DNA of 64,000 nt from Vermamoeba vermiformis (lineage: Eukaryota > Tubulinea > Echinamoebida), in the NCBI GenBank assembly GCA_045837725.1, contig JBEWZL010000193.1, positions 62,001 to 126,000 on the forward strand, written 5' to 3'. How positions within the stretch are numbered: position 1 is the stretch's first letter; each line of letters opens with the position of its first letter. Shown here piece after piece: positions 23,929-36,316 of this stretch. Position numbers and translations under genes: made by a program. The notes beneath the pieces are model-generated. The model saw only the letters and a list, made by a program, of their open reading frames with translations. It made no database searches and was not told where the DNA came from.

Positions 23929-25841
23929 TTATTGTGGGTTTAGTAAAAGAGATAACCACCAATGACATTTCTTACGTCGGTGTTCTTGGTTCAATGTTGG
24001 TAAGGGCACATCCACATCCAAAAAGCTCGGCATAACGATGAACTTGTACGGCGTCCAATTAATCCCATAATTATTCTTAGAAGGATCGCCGTAGACATGG
24101 AACGAGGTCCACAGGTCCACTATTTGCTGCGACAACAGTTCTTCAGAGCTGTCAAACATTGTGGCATCAAAGTTGTTGTGAAACACGTAGGCCAGTTCTG
24201 CTTCGTGCGTGGCGTTCAGTGCACGGTACTTCCAGTTGTGCGTGTGGTGCGTGAACAAGTAGCTGTACACTGTCGTGTCCAAATTCTCCGACAAGTACTG
24301 CACCGCAAAGTAGGTCCCGCACGTAATGTAGTAGTCGCGCATGATGGCTGACATGGCTAGCCAGTAGCCCTGCTCGTCAATGACATCTTGGTACGCCACT
24401 GATTCACTGGGCAAGGCGTACATGTTCACATACGTGTTGAACGTGCTGGCATTGAGCGACATGCTGGGCACCAAGTTGTACGCGAAGAGATTGCCCTCTT
24501 GGTCTGTTTGACCGAAGATGATGCGGCCTGGACGATTTTGACCGTGTTGAATGAGTGCGAGAGGCGTGTCCAAGAGCTGCACGTCATCGATGACTGGCAG
24601 CGCAATCACGTGGTGTTGGAGCAGTTGTAAAATATCTCGGGAAGGCAAGGCACGCAAGCACGTGACTAACTCGGCATCTGTTTGATTTGCTGACTGACAC
24701 ATGTTCGCTTGTTTGATACTGCAAATGACACGTGTCAACTACAAGAAAAGTACGTGACACGCAAAGTTTCACGAATACTGTGACTGACTTACGCTTGCAC
24801 ATTCAAGCTCGAGACTTTTTGCGCTGTGAAAAAGGTCCACGGCCCAGCACTCTGAATGACACTCGTGTCAAACAGTGACCAGGACTGCGGCATCAAGTTG
24901 TGCAACAGCACTGACATGCCACCAGCTGACTCGCCGTTAATCATGACTTTATCAGGATTACCTAATATAGCAATCAATATGAGTATTACTACATTTGGAA
25001 ATATCACGTGACTGTTACCTCCAAACATGCCAATGTTTTGCTGAATCCATTTCAAAGCGAATTGTTGATCTAAAAGCCCGTAATTGAGCGTAGTACTTTC
25101 TTGAATAAGACCTGGCAGCACCATAAACCCAAATATATTGACTCTATAATTTATAGTCACTATAATCGACTGCGAATAGTTGCTTAAAGACGCAGATTCG
25201 TAAATTTGACCAGATCCGCCGTAAAATCCACCTCCCTGGATTAATATAAATCAACTAAGCCCTATTGTTTAGTCTATATTAACTTACGTGTATCCACACG
25301 CGCACTGGTAATTTCGAATTAGGCGTCGCGGTTGCAGGGCGATAAACGTTCAGATACCTAAAAATAAGTCAATTAGATCGCGCAATTTCATTAATTATAC
25401 TATCATATTATTAATATATAAATGCTTACAAGCAGTCTTCACTTTGATGGAGTTCGTAGTTGCCAAACGGACCTGCTTGATAACAAGCCGATCTGAAATA
25501 CGAAGCATCGTAGGTACCATTAAACTGGTCAGGATATACTGGAGCCTATTATAATAACAATGATTAATATTATTTAAGGCATAATCTGTTGAATGATTGA
25601 CGTACTTGCCAACGCAGGTCTCCGATCGGTGGATTCGCGTAAGGAATGCCTAAGAACTGGTCGACAACACCGTCCGTCGTGCCAATTAATATGCCTTGAT
25701 TGATTTTCACAATTGGCTCGCTATAAAGGTCTTAGTATTAATTATTAAGGCTGAACAAAATGCAGATTTGAAAGTTTACCTTCTTGCGACAGCTAGTAGG
25801 ACTGTAATAAATACAATTCGATATAGTACTGAAAGGCTCAT
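23929..25841 (-). CDS. secreted type-B carboxylesterase (cholinesterase-like)
   Basis: ATG at 25841 begins a signal peptide (MSLSVLYRIVFITVLLAVA). Further exons give the family hallmarks: FLGIPYANPPIGDLRW, the SEDCLYLNVYRP signature, the oxyanion-hole GGGFYGGS, NYRVNIFGF, and the nucleophile elbow GESAGG (exon about 24792-24958). In the last exon (23929-24738) are the acidic triad residue in GQTDQEGN and the His in NATHEAELAYVF, followed by FHVYGDPS. The triad is complete, so it should hydrolyse esters outside the cell or in a lysosome. Natural substrates cannot be told. TGACACGTGTCA (24726-24737) sits right at the last splice acceptor and is coding there. Confidence 0.87.
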
Positions 25842-26519
25842 GATTAACACTTAAACGACTGCAAGAACAGGAATAAATGACAAAAGATATTTATTTCCTG
25901 TTTTTTCAGCAAAAGCGAAAGGACGAATTGGTGCTAGAATTTCTATCAGCAATTAGCTTGCATATTTACTGAGTATTTTCGATAATAAATAATACCTTGA
26001 TCTACCCAAAAACAGTTCGCGCCAAATTTAATTTTGACCGTTGCGGCAGATCTAGCGAATCAATGCCACGAACCAATGACAATACTATTGCATATTAATA
26101 AACAACCTCTTGTGTGCTGAAGCAAGCGTAAATTTACGAAAAGATTTTTTCGGATGAAAGTCAGAAACTTCGCGACCAAACAGCGAAAATTTCTGGCTTG
26201 ATTTTTCACGGCAGACTTATTTGATCAAAGTAAATTAACCGCTACTATAAGACTAGCACAATGCAGGTACGCTAATCGAAGCTTGAAATTGAAAAAATAA
26301 TAGATCCGTTGTAAAATATTCGTGATGGCTCTAATAATTATCCGAATATTATAGAATACTATTGTATCACCCCCTAAGGCTCCTTCCTTGAAAGAATGTA
26401 AGCAAAATTGATTATTATCGCCGCATCTGGCGATTCTCAGACTTTTACCAGGATGGCGAGAACAAAATAACGCAATTTAATTTAATTATCGTGCTATTAT
26501 TTATATAATATTATTAGTA
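25842..26519. other. divergent intergenic region
   Basis: 678 bp between the carboxylesterase (-) and the RIOK3-like gene (+). It is AT-rich, with an RGATCY site near 26302. I see no gene in it. Confidence 0.55.
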
Positions 26520-29268
26520 ATGGATGAGGAGCTTGCAAGAAAAATACAAAAAGAAGAATCGAAAAATCATTCCAGTCCAGTTCGCAATCCAATGTAAATA
26601 AGACTACAATACACCAAATAATACTCCTATATTAATATTTCACTATAGTGATATTGATATAGAAGTATATGAAGAAGACGACTTTGATTACAGTGCGTTT
26701 GTTGAAAATGAAACAGATCTATCTGAAGATTTAATGCTCGCTTTGCAGGTATTTGATTAATACGAAAAATATAATTATAATCACCTTTATAACGATATTA
26801 TGCCAAATATAAATATAATCGCTTCATATCACGCGATCAAATTTCGTTTTCGCGAGACCGAAAAGCTTATTTACGTTGTTTATAATTAATTTCCTATAAA
26901 AAACAGCTCCAAGAAGCTGAATATATCGCGCAACAACATAAATATGATGTTGAAGATGTTAAACAATCACCAAACTCGAAATATGAAAAAGGTACGAAGA
27001 TCTGATCCACCATTCCACGACCAAATTTTCAAACGATTATAGTACCACATTTCTTATTAATATGCATGTATATTATAGTCGTAATGTCATCAGCCTCGGA
27101 TGTATACAGACAATACTACGGTGAAGAATATGGACTTGGATCCGTTAAAACTCCGACCAAAGAATTTGACAGTGATTTTGTTAGATCGAAGGGCGTCAAT
27201 GGTATGTATATTATAGGAGACTAGTATTATCATTGTATAGTGGTATATACTTTAATTCTTGTAATTACGTTGAAATTTATTGTTTGTTTATGAAACAAGA
27301 CCAATTACGTGAAAAAATTAGGAAATTATTTAATTATCTTATTTTTACTATATTTGGTAATTAGATAATAGTTAGTGATAGTATTTAACATTGCTTTTAT
27401 CTAGTTCCAACGGTGAAGCCAAATTCAGTGAACAAAGTCCACGGCCGCCAATCCACGCCGAGCAAAAGAAATCGATCGAACAGCAAAAAGAACGGATTAA
27501 ATAACAGCACTGAACGAGCTATTAATAGCACCAATCCTTCGCCGACTAAATTGAGTGGATTCGACCAAGTTCCGGACATTCAGGCCATCACTACTGACGA
27601 CAAAAATGACAATGTTATTGATCTAAATACTAACGGTGAGACCTTTAATAACATCATTACTATATAAGTCCATGCTAATATTGCCTTATTTAGAAATTGA
27701 TGACGTTTCACCCACCAAAGCAAAGGCCTCGAGTGGCGCATCCAACAAAAAACTGAAACGAATGGAAAAACAGGAAGTGATTCGCGTCACGAGGTACGGT
27801 GGTTTATATTAGACCCGGCGGCTATTGTACTAATATAGTAATACCATTTAGCGAGGGTGTCTTGGACGGTCGTACACGATTGATTTTGTACCGCTTGCGC
27901 AATGCCGACATGTTGCGCGAGTTACACGGCTGTGTCTCTGAAGGCAAAGAGGCCAAAGTCTATCACGCTGTAGCTGGTGACTACGAAGAATGTAAGTCAT
28001 AGTTTGCATCATTTGCGAAAGTCGCTCTTTGACACGTGTCCAAGTGTCAAAGTGTCAAAAACTTCGTTCGTGAAAATTACATGCTAGCTTGAACACCAGT
28101 CTTCTTAGCTTTTCAACTAGCGATTTTAAAGGCTGGTGTTTGACACGTGTCAATTATTGATTAGCGTTGTTCGTGGAATTAAAATGTTGTTTCTGAACAG
28201 GGGAGACACCGTACGAAGAAGGCGGTGAATTGGCCATTAAAATCTTCAAAACGACTTTGAACGAGTTTAGAGACCGCGAACAATACATTGCTGGTACGTG
28301 AATAACATTTCCATATTTGGAATGATAAGTTTTTGTAATCTTACTTGCTTTGTACAAATAGGTGACAGACGATTCAATGGCAAAATGAAACGATTAAATC
28401 CGCGCAAAATGATCAAAGTGTGGGCTGAAAAAGAAATGCGCAATTTGAAGCGACTGAAACAATGCGGAGTTAATGCGCCGACTCCACTGGCCCTCAGAAA
28501 ACACGTGCTCGTCATGTCCTTTTTAGGAAAAGACGGGTGGCCTGCACCACAATTAGCTCAAGCTAAATTAGACGATAACAAATTACGCGCTATTTATCTG
28601 CAGGTCGTGTTGATGATGCGAAGGGTAAGTCTTTGCAACAATTTTTTTTCATTTTTAATAAATTAATTAATTATTTTTTCTTTTTATAGATGTTCCAAAT
28701 GTGCGAGTTAGTTCATGCAGATCTCAGCGAATATAATATCCTTATTTGGAAAAATGAGCCGTACATTCTGGATGTGGCCCAAGCCGTCGAACATCATCAC
28801 CCTAATGCCGTTACATTTTTGAAGCGAGACTGCTTGAATATTACAAAGTTCTTCCATAGAAAAGGCCTACATAATTGCATGACTACCAAGGAATTGTTCC
28901 AGTTTGTAACGGATGCGTCGATCCCGGTCGGAGGCGAAGAAAAATATTTGACGAATTTACAAGAAAAGAAAGCTAAAGAGTCTAACGGCAACGACGACGA
29001 TATTATCTCGCCTGAAGATGAAGTAGAAGAACGACTATTCATGCAGATGTATATTCCTAGAACTTTGAGCGAAGTACGAGATCCCGATCAAGAAATTCAA
29101 GATCTGATGGACGGCAAGGCCCTGCATAGTATTTATCACCATACTATCACTGGTCTCAATCAAACTGATCTGAGTGGTATTATGCCCAATGAAGACCTCT
29201 CTGACGATAGTGACAGTGATAGCGATGACGACGAAGATCTGGATGTGGAAATCAACATTATTGTTTAA
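26520..29268 (+). CDS. RIOK3: RIO-family atypical kinase, RIOK3-like
   Basis: ATG 26520 begins MDEELARKIQKEES, like the helical N-terminus of RIOK3. A second such helix follows (ALQLQEAEYIAQQH, joined across the intron ending near 26905). The core has DGRTRLILYRLRNADML, the ATP loop VSEGKEAKVYHA, AIKIFKTTLNEFRDREQY (the Lys and the TTLNEF phrase are RIOK3-type), NPRKMIKVWAEKEMRNL, the catalytic LVHADLSEYNIL and the metal site ILDVAQAVEHHHP. RIOK3 usually has IDVSQSVE there. The C-terminus is acidic (DDSDSDSDDDED). RIOK3 proteins associate with 40S ribosomal precursors in the cytoplasm. A 198-nt intron (about 27993-28199) holds two TGACACGTGTC(A) palindromes. Convergent with APC7. Confidence 0.85.
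28030..28152. promoter_or_regulatory. GTGTCA motif cluster in a RIOK3 intron
   Basis: TGACACGTGTC (28030-28040) is followed by direct AAGTGTCAAAGTGTCAAA half-sites, and a perfect TGACACGTGTCA lies at 28141-28152. Both flank the middle of one intron. Confidence 0.5.
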
Positions 29269-29500
29269 TACCATATATTGTTAATAAATTCATATTAATG
29301 TACGTGATCTATTTAAATGCACCCCCACTTTGAACAGCTAAACGTTTCCGAAAAAAAGCTGGATCCACCATCCAATGTAGATCGTGAATGGTTATCTACG
29401 CGTATTTGACAACTAATATGGCAAGTACGAAAACAATTTTAAATTACTCATTAGCATTTACTATTAAAACAAGGTACTAATAAAAAGCACAACAATTCTC

Positions 29501-31992
29501 TTACGCATCATCGCCTTCAAATTCCTCCTGCAACAAATTAAAATTAGATTTCTCATTCATGAACGAGCTATTCATGAATGAAACATACCTCTTGCTCATC
29601 GAACTGTTCTTCTTCCATCTCTGCAGCTTGACTTTTCAACGCTGCATCAAGTTGTCTGTGACCGTCACGTGCTGGTGCATAATATGGATTTATCCTAATT
29701 AAAAGAGTCAGATCGATAATGTTCAATGTACGGCGGTAAATACTAAATTAGTATTAATTTTTAGTAATTCTTCGTACGTACTCTAAAGCGGCGCTGTAAT
29801 AATGCATGGCCTCGTCGTATTTAGCCAATTGTACAAATAGTTCAGCGAGTGCAGTATGAAGTACATCAGACTTGATTTGATCGCAGTACTGTTCCAATCT
29901 AAATAAGATTTCCAAATTAGTTAATTCCAGTACAATGCGGATGCCGATCGAAAAAGTGCTTACAATGTAACGGCGTTATTATGTTGATTATCATCACGTA
30001 GCATATTAGCAGATCCTAAAATAGCATCGACGCAGTTTGGATTCAATTTGAGTGCCTTGTCGAACATTTCGCGCGCTTTCGTTCGTTGGTTTTGATCCGC
30101 TGCAAAAGCCAAGCCCATTAATGCTATCGCTTGAGCAGTATTCATATGTATTTGATTCGCGTCCTATTGAAATATTAAATAAATGCCCGAATTAAAACAA
30201 TCGTGTAACGGATCCAAAACTTACCATTGCCAATTGAAGCGCATCCTTTGGCGATTTGTTTAACAAACAAACTTCAATTAATCCGCGGTAAGGACCCAAA
30301 TCTCTCTTTTGTGAGCCAACCTATGCATTTAATCCAAAATTATTATCCGCTCCAGATCCGACTTTGACGTAACTTTCCACAAGCAAGAACAAAAAATATT
30401 TCAAATTTTCTTTCTTATTATTATTGTAGCCGGGACTAACTAAAAGCACTGCCGGCAATTCGCAAAAATGAAATGATAAGAAGCGTACCTGAGCGTTCTT
30501 AAACCACTCCATCGCTTCACGTGCTTTTCCAGCAGCCAAATACCTCCAGCCTTTCATTTCATTTGCCAACGGGTGTCTAGGTGCCAAACTAATAGCCTAT
30601 CAATATGTTAGTAAATTAATTCGTATAACTAGATCCACTCGTGACTTACTCTATCGTAATACATAATAGCGTGATCAGGCTTGCCTTTCATCTCACAATA
30701 CATGCCAATCGATGTCCATGTTTCAGGGCTCTGGGGATTAACTGCGAGTAACTCTTGAGTTAATCTAAAAGCGACAGATTAGAACGTGACCGTCATATAT
30801 AATAGATATTTCGGCCTCGTACTTATTCAGATCTGCAATTGCACCAGCATTTTTCAATATCAATGCGTAGTAGTCCATATTCGAGGTAAAAGTTTTGTCA
30901 AGAGCGCGGATCTGAGCAAAAAAAGTTAGCACGAACACAAAGGAATAAAAAATAGTTTGCGTACCCTTTCAAAGCTCTTTTGAGCTTTCTCAATGTTACT
31001 AGTTCGGTAAAAACACAAAGCCATAGTCTTTAACAAATGGCAGTTATGACTGTACTTCATTTTGGTAAACAGTTGAACGGCACCTGCATCCATCAGTTAG
31101 AAATTTGAACAATAATAATGGCTCGTTAAGCGGTATCTTACGTTCAAAATCGCACTTGGCATATTCAGCGTAAGCATCAATATATTGGAACAACGTTTTA
31201 ATGCCGTCATTTCCGTGCTCTTGTGCTTGCTGTCGTCGGTTCTCTTTTTCATTGTTCATATGATCGCTGATAATGTGTTGAAGCTCTGTAGCTGACACAC
31301 CTAACTCGATCAAGGCCTCAATAGCCTCCAACGAGAATGGGTATTGCCTTTTATGGAAAATTAGATCAACGTGGATCTGCCACTTTTGAACGCTTGATTG
31401 GACTTACTTTAGGACTTCTTTATAATACAATATGGCATTCTTTTTCTGATCGTAGAACTGAGATATTTGCGCGAGGCACATATTAACATAAACTGTTCTG
31501 TGGCTAGACGGGATCGAGACAAACTGCAGGTAAGCGTCAGCTCAAATTTCATCGTTACTAAATATTACGTACTGTCTGATGCGCTAATTTTAAATTCTTA
31601 AGCTTCATATAGCAATCACCGACTTTCATTTTAAATTGTATTTCGAAAGGAGACGGATTGGGCTTCTGATCTTGTCCGGCAGTTTTCGTCGCCAATTTTT
31701 GAAGGCCTTGCATATACGTTTGCTAATAAATACATATTAATTTATGCTCATATGTTAGAATAATTATTTAAATTACCAATGCTCGACGGTAATCTTGCGC
31801 GCCATACAACGAATTACCAAGCTCCAATATTGTTTCCTCGCTTGAATAAATATCAAAAAAATTGCCCTAATATCTTCGTTAATCAAATCATAGTTAGGAC
31901 TGACAGCATACCAAAATCTGAGCAGATCCAAAGAGTCCCGCTTCGTTCAAGCTTTTAATTTGCGAAACACTGAAATTTTCTTCCACGGACAT
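29501..31992 (-). CDS. APC7: anaphase-promoting complex subunit 7 (TPR protein)
   Basis: ATG at 31992 begins MSVEENFSVSQIKSLNEAGLF, matching the APC7 N-terminal helix. Tandem TPR helices follow over about ten exons: LELGNSLYGAQDYRRAL, FEIQFKMKVGDCYMKL, RTVYVNMCLAQIS, AILYYKEVLKQYPFSLEAIE, PETWTSIGMYCEMKG, AIMYYDRAISLAPRHPLAN, ARDMFDKAL-type repeats, and YDEAMHYYSAALEINP near the end. The tail is acidic (EEEQFDEQEEEFEGDDA), as in metazoan APC7. It is a scaffold subunit of the APC/C cell-cycle ubiquitin ligase. APC7 is missing from several lineages, so its presence is informative. Stop 29501-29503, 232 bp from the convergent RIOK3 stop. Confidence 0.83.
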
Positions 31993-32138
31993 TATTATAC
32001 TGCCTTCAATACGATTACAAGTGGAAAAAGCGGCAAAATAGTTTAAATTTTTAAAACAAGCTCGTTTTTTTTTGGCGCCAAATGAAGCGTGCGTTATCCG
32101 ACATTTTAACATTTATAATTGTACTATTTACATTGGCA

Positions 32139-32666
32139 CTACTTAGACTGCGCGAGTTTCTCATTTACTATGACGGAGAAGTCGGAGCTACCGCCGATAA
32201 ACTTGTATGAATCCGGTGAGCAACCTTCGTAAATGAATGGCGAGGTCTGAAACTGATTTCCTTCGAATAACTAAATATATGTAAGTATAATTTATTACAC
32301 GTGTACTTATATTAGAAAGGTCCGCTACCTTCTGTTGCTGCGCGAGATGTGATCGCCATTCTCGTCGATCGACTCCGTTAATTATTAATTTAACATTAGG
32401 CCGCTCCTTTTTCAATTTTTCTCCCATATTTACGGCTATTTAGAATATTAGTAATTTTTACAATTTAAAAACATTTTTTCGCGTCAAAATTATTTTAATT
32501 ATAAAAACAGTCCGTTGCCGTTGCACAAGAGCTCCATTCAACCTTTTTGATTTTAGTACTAACCTCGTTCGTAGTATGAGCAACCAAAGAAGCCGTGGAT
32601 GTGGTAGCAAACTTCGGGGTGGCTCGGTGAGATCTTCTCCTTCAGCGACTGCCACAATGAGCTCAT
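32139..32666 (-). CDS. small glutaredoxin/thioredoxin-fold protein, MDH1B N-terminus-like
   Basis: Three exons (32564-32666, 32329-32435, 32139-32270; phases 1 and 0) give 113 aa. It starts MSSLWQSLKEKISPSHPEVC and continues YHIHGFFGCSYYERAVNMG, where CSYY occupies the place of the glutaredoxin CPYC motif. Then come VKLIINGVDRREW, the turn TSPFIYEGCSPDSYKFIGG and SDFSVIV. The cis-Pro (SPF) and GG turn fit a thioredoxin fold. The order matches the N-terminal domain of the malate dehydrogenase-like protein MDH1B, but here it stands alone. With one active-site Cys it may be a monothiol redox or purely structural protein. Moderate certainty. Confidence 0.6.
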
Positions 32667-33071
32667 ACTAGTAGTGGTGGTATGTATAAACAGCTTAGTT
32701 AATGCAGTGTTCGGAGTTCATGTCAATTGCAACGCCGGGAGTTCACACAAATTTTTTATTAATTTCATGAATTCTTGCCACGAGTGCGCGTAGCATAATG
32801 ACGATTCATTACAATTAATTAGATTATCTATCGTGCATTATGTATTGCCTTCGTCCTAGCTCGAAGACTACGACTCCGGATGTCAATTTATTGAGATGGT
32901 CGTAACTCTACGCAGAACTTTAAGGATCATATCGGCGACAATTAAAATGCACCATGATTCACTGAAAAAAGTCCGGTAACCAATCAGAGCTTGTTTTCGT
33001 TTTATCAATTTTATTTTCCAGTACGCGACAACAAAAACTCAAATTTTGTTCATTTGTTCTTAATTAATCAG
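32667..33071. other. divergent intergenic region with an unresolved first exon
   Basis: About 400 bp that should hold the promoters of the Grx-like gene and the next gene (+). The first exon of that gene probably lies here (ATG at 32947, HHDSLKK, is one candidate), but I could not find a phase-consistent join. Confidence 0.4.
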
Positions 33072-34110
33072 CACAAGTACGAAGAACTCGAATTGTATAT
33101 TCAATCGATAGCTCATACTATGAAGTACATGCGAAGAAAGAGACCGTTGCCTAGTATGTACATCCAAAGGACTTTTGTCGATTAACAGTTACTGATTTGT
33201 TAATTTCTGTAGGAAAGCCCTATCGCAAGAACGATCGAAAATCAGATGTTCAGAAGCGTCCTTCAAAGCCAAGTAACATCGAACCAAAAGAGGATGCTTC
33301 GGGTCTCAGTGTTGATGCCGCACTGAACTTCAACGAGTTACCGTGCAAAGACCCAAGCCCATACTTGTGGCTCTCGAACAAGTTAGAGAAACTATGGCGT
33401 ACGAACATCACTTTCTTGGCTACGCAACCCTACACTATTGTAAATCCGCAAGCCGGTAAGTTAACATCGGCGATCCTCTTGCGTACAAGTATTCTTATCC
33501 ACAATTGCTTTTAGTTTATGTGACTGTGTCGACCTACACGATATTAAGACACCGATTGGAGTACGAGGAACTTCACACTGCGATCTACAACAAAACGACT
33601 ACCATCGCATCCATGGAAATGCAGATCGATCTCTTAGCGACATCCAAGCGTGATGCAGCCATCGCCCTTCCCCCACAGAAGTATTCAGAAGACTCTACCC
33701 TGGTTGTAGTTGAACATACCGAAACGGATGTAAATCCGTCGCTCGAGACGCTGAACTCATGGTTGGATGCACTCACGAAGGACAACGCTTTAGACTTCAG
33801 TCGCCATAACTCGTGGCTTCGCGACGATCATCTGGTACCGCAACTGGAACGAAGCAAGTTGAGCCGGCTCTTCGAGCTACTTCTACAACTCGAGGCGAAG
33901 ATTGTTATGATCTCAAAGTCGGATGGCGGCTGCTTTGAGCAATTCAAAGATGCCTACAGGAGTGATGCAGTGGTGGTGTCTCCTTCCGCCATCGACAGAG
34001 ACGTGCTCGATACCATCATGATCCGACATCCAGTGCTCAGTCAAGCGCTACAAGGTCTCTCTAACGCCTACAAACGCGGTCGCTTTGCCGTTGTTGCCCG
34101 CCCACAGTAA
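33072..34110 (+). CDS. unrecognised protein, 5' end unresolved
   Basis: Three exons join in one frame: about 33072-33149 (HKYEELELYIQSIAHTMKY, then basic MRRKRPLP), about 33213-33454 (KPYRKNDRKSDVQKRPSKP) and about 33514-34110 (VTVSTYTILRHRLEYEEL). The stop is TAA 34108-34110. The product is soluble, mixed helical, with short coiled-coil stretches (YEELHTAIYNKTTTIASMEM, LSRLFELLLQLEAKIVM). I see no catalytic motif and recognise no family. It is followed 42 bp downstream by a TGACACGTGTCA palindrome (34152-34163). Confidence 0.6.
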
Positions 34111-34151
34111 GCTTGTGAAAGCATTGGTTTTGAGCTGTCACAATCAGATTG

Positions 34152-34163
34152 TGACACGTGTCA
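34152..34163. promoter_or_regulatory. TGACACGTGTCA palindrome upstream of the CGWC-repeat gene
   Basis: A perfect copy, 72 bp before the split start codon of the downstream secreted-protein gene and just after the previous stop. It is the clearest promoter-proximal example of this motif. Confidence 0.55.
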
Positions 34164-34233
34164 GATTTTTCTTTCAACAGAATTTTTTTCTTTATTAGCT
34201 CTATATTTTGATCAATAAAGCCACTACGCATAC

Positions 34234-36136
34234 TATGTAAGTCCGATCATGTATCAACTTGCGATCAGATCCAGATTCGAACAAATCGTTCTGATACTTC
34301 AAGCTATTAATTTTAGCACTGAGCGAATGTTCCTAATATCGCATATTTAGGAAATACTGCTGGGGAATTTTGTTGATTTTCTTGGCGGTCGTAGCAGGTA
34401 AATTGACACACCAATTTTCAAATCCGTTTCTATCAATAAATTTAATTGAAATATAACTGCAACTATTATTGATTATTTACGCACATCAAAAAATTGCACT
34501 TTTTGGCATTAAATTAGCAAAGTCATTCGACAATTGTCTGACATTTCTTATTTAGTCGTCTCTTGTAGACCCACTGAAGGAGACAAGTCCGTTATATTGA
34601 CTCCTGAGACTATAATGAGCTTTTTCAAGTCTGTTTGGGTCTTCGCGGATCGAGGAGGCGAGGATGTCGTGGATGAAACAGAACTTATCAAGACAATTCC
34701 AAACCGCAATATCCTCGAGGTTATATTTCGACTAGTTGACAAAAACTCCGATGGAGTCATTAGTTATGACGAGGCTTTGATTGAGTTCAAGAACCAAGCT
34801 GGATCTGAGCCTGGCCTCGCACCTCTTATTGACGCCGAGATTGAGAGAGTAAGTAACCTATGTTACCACCGTATAGCCTTAGTTTAATATACTGGCGTTA
34901 GTACCAAAGCAATCAAAAACTAGGCAAGATTAGAGGCATGTCTAAGTACCACGAGGAGATCGATCCCGTCATGTACGTCGCTGCAGATTACGCTCAGAAG
35001 ACTGTAAAGGCCAATGAAAACAATGAAAAGGGTATGTAGACGTCATTCAGTAAGCAATTGCGTATTAATAGTTCATTTGTGAACAGATCCAGACGTGTAC
35101 AATTGGCACCAACTTGATCTGATGTGCAGCTGGAACTTGAACAACTGCACGGACTATTGTGCTAGCATGCCTACCCTGTGCTTCGGTAAGTACATTAAAC
35201 GATATTAATGAGCCAATCAGCTGCTCTGTAAACTCACCTCAGTATCCTCGTAGAGACTTGCAAATCCGGCTTGCCTCGTTACTTTGGTGATCAGCCTAAG
35301 GCCTGTGAATGCTTGCTTCCTCACATGTTCGTCTGCAGCTGGCCGTGCTTCTTGCGCACGTGGGCCTGCAGCACTAAGAAGCTGTTAGAGCCTTGCTCCA
35401 AGTGCGTGTCACGCGAGGACGATCTGCAACGTATTTTTACTGACATAATCTCCTAGGGTGTCCAAGTGCGGTGATATCCATGGCACAAGCTGTGGATGGT
35501 GCAAGTCAAGCAGCAAAGCCTTACCGGGTGATGCCACTGGGCCCTTCACTGGCGAATGCGAAACCAAAGATTGGGTTAGCAAGGCCTCTCAATGCCCGTG
35601 CGAAGAGATGACGCATTGCGATAATATTCGAGGTAAGGGTAATATAATTGGCTCTAATCCTTAATTGTTGAAAAAATAACGGTAACAAAAATTGGCGGGC
35701 TTTTGGATCAAGTTTGGTTTTTTGCTATAATATGAATTTGAAAATATATATTGTTGTGGGTAATTATTACCTTTATCGTGGAAGAGCTAACAGAACTATT
35801 TAAGGCTCCACCAACTGCGGATGGTGCAACTCGACCAGAACAGCTCTTCCAGGCACAGCAGAAGGTCCAACTGAGCCTTCAGCGTGCCCAAAAAATAATT
35901 GGGAGTTCTATAATCATGCTAGAGCAGCCAAATCGCATATTCTCTACTTCAATCCGCAGGATACAATCTGCGATCGTTGCAGCGCTATCACCACCTGCCA
36001 AGAGATCTACGCGAGTGGCGGATGTGGTTGGTGCGAGGACTCGAGCAAGGCATTGCAAGGAAGTGCTACAGGCCCAAATCAAGGCCAGTGCACGAACTGG
36101 ATTTGGAATGCGTTGGACTGCCCAAACAAAGACTGA
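34234..36136 (+). CDS. secreted EF-hand / CGWC-repeat cysteine-rich protein
   Basis: The best model splits the start codon: AT at 34234-34235, donor gtaagt, then G at 34351, giving a signal peptide MKYCWGILLIFLAVVA. Exon 34523-34848 carries one good EF-hand loop (DKNSDGVISYDE). After a linker exon (SKYHEEIDPVMYVAADYAQ) come Cys-rich exons: CSWNLNNCTDYCASMPTLC, KACECLLPHMFVCSWPC, then three PSI-like repeats with a SCGWC/NCGWC/GCGWC core followed by AL.G.A.GP (about 35456-35633, 35804-35950 and 35955-36136). The stop is TGA 36134-36136. It is likely a calcium-binding extracellular or lumenal protein. If the split start codon is wrong, the N-terminus changes but not the rest. Confidence 0.65.
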
Positions 36137-36316
36137 ACGCGGTGAGTCTTCTTATTATAGCGAACCCTTAAATATATTTTTGTATATTTTCTATTTAATA
36201 AATTCGCTCACATGTGGCGAATCAATCAAAAAATTATGAACAAAAACATCGTTACACGCGATCGAATTTTTATTCTTTCAGTACACTTCTATCAAATACA
36301 ATAGTATTGCCATGCA

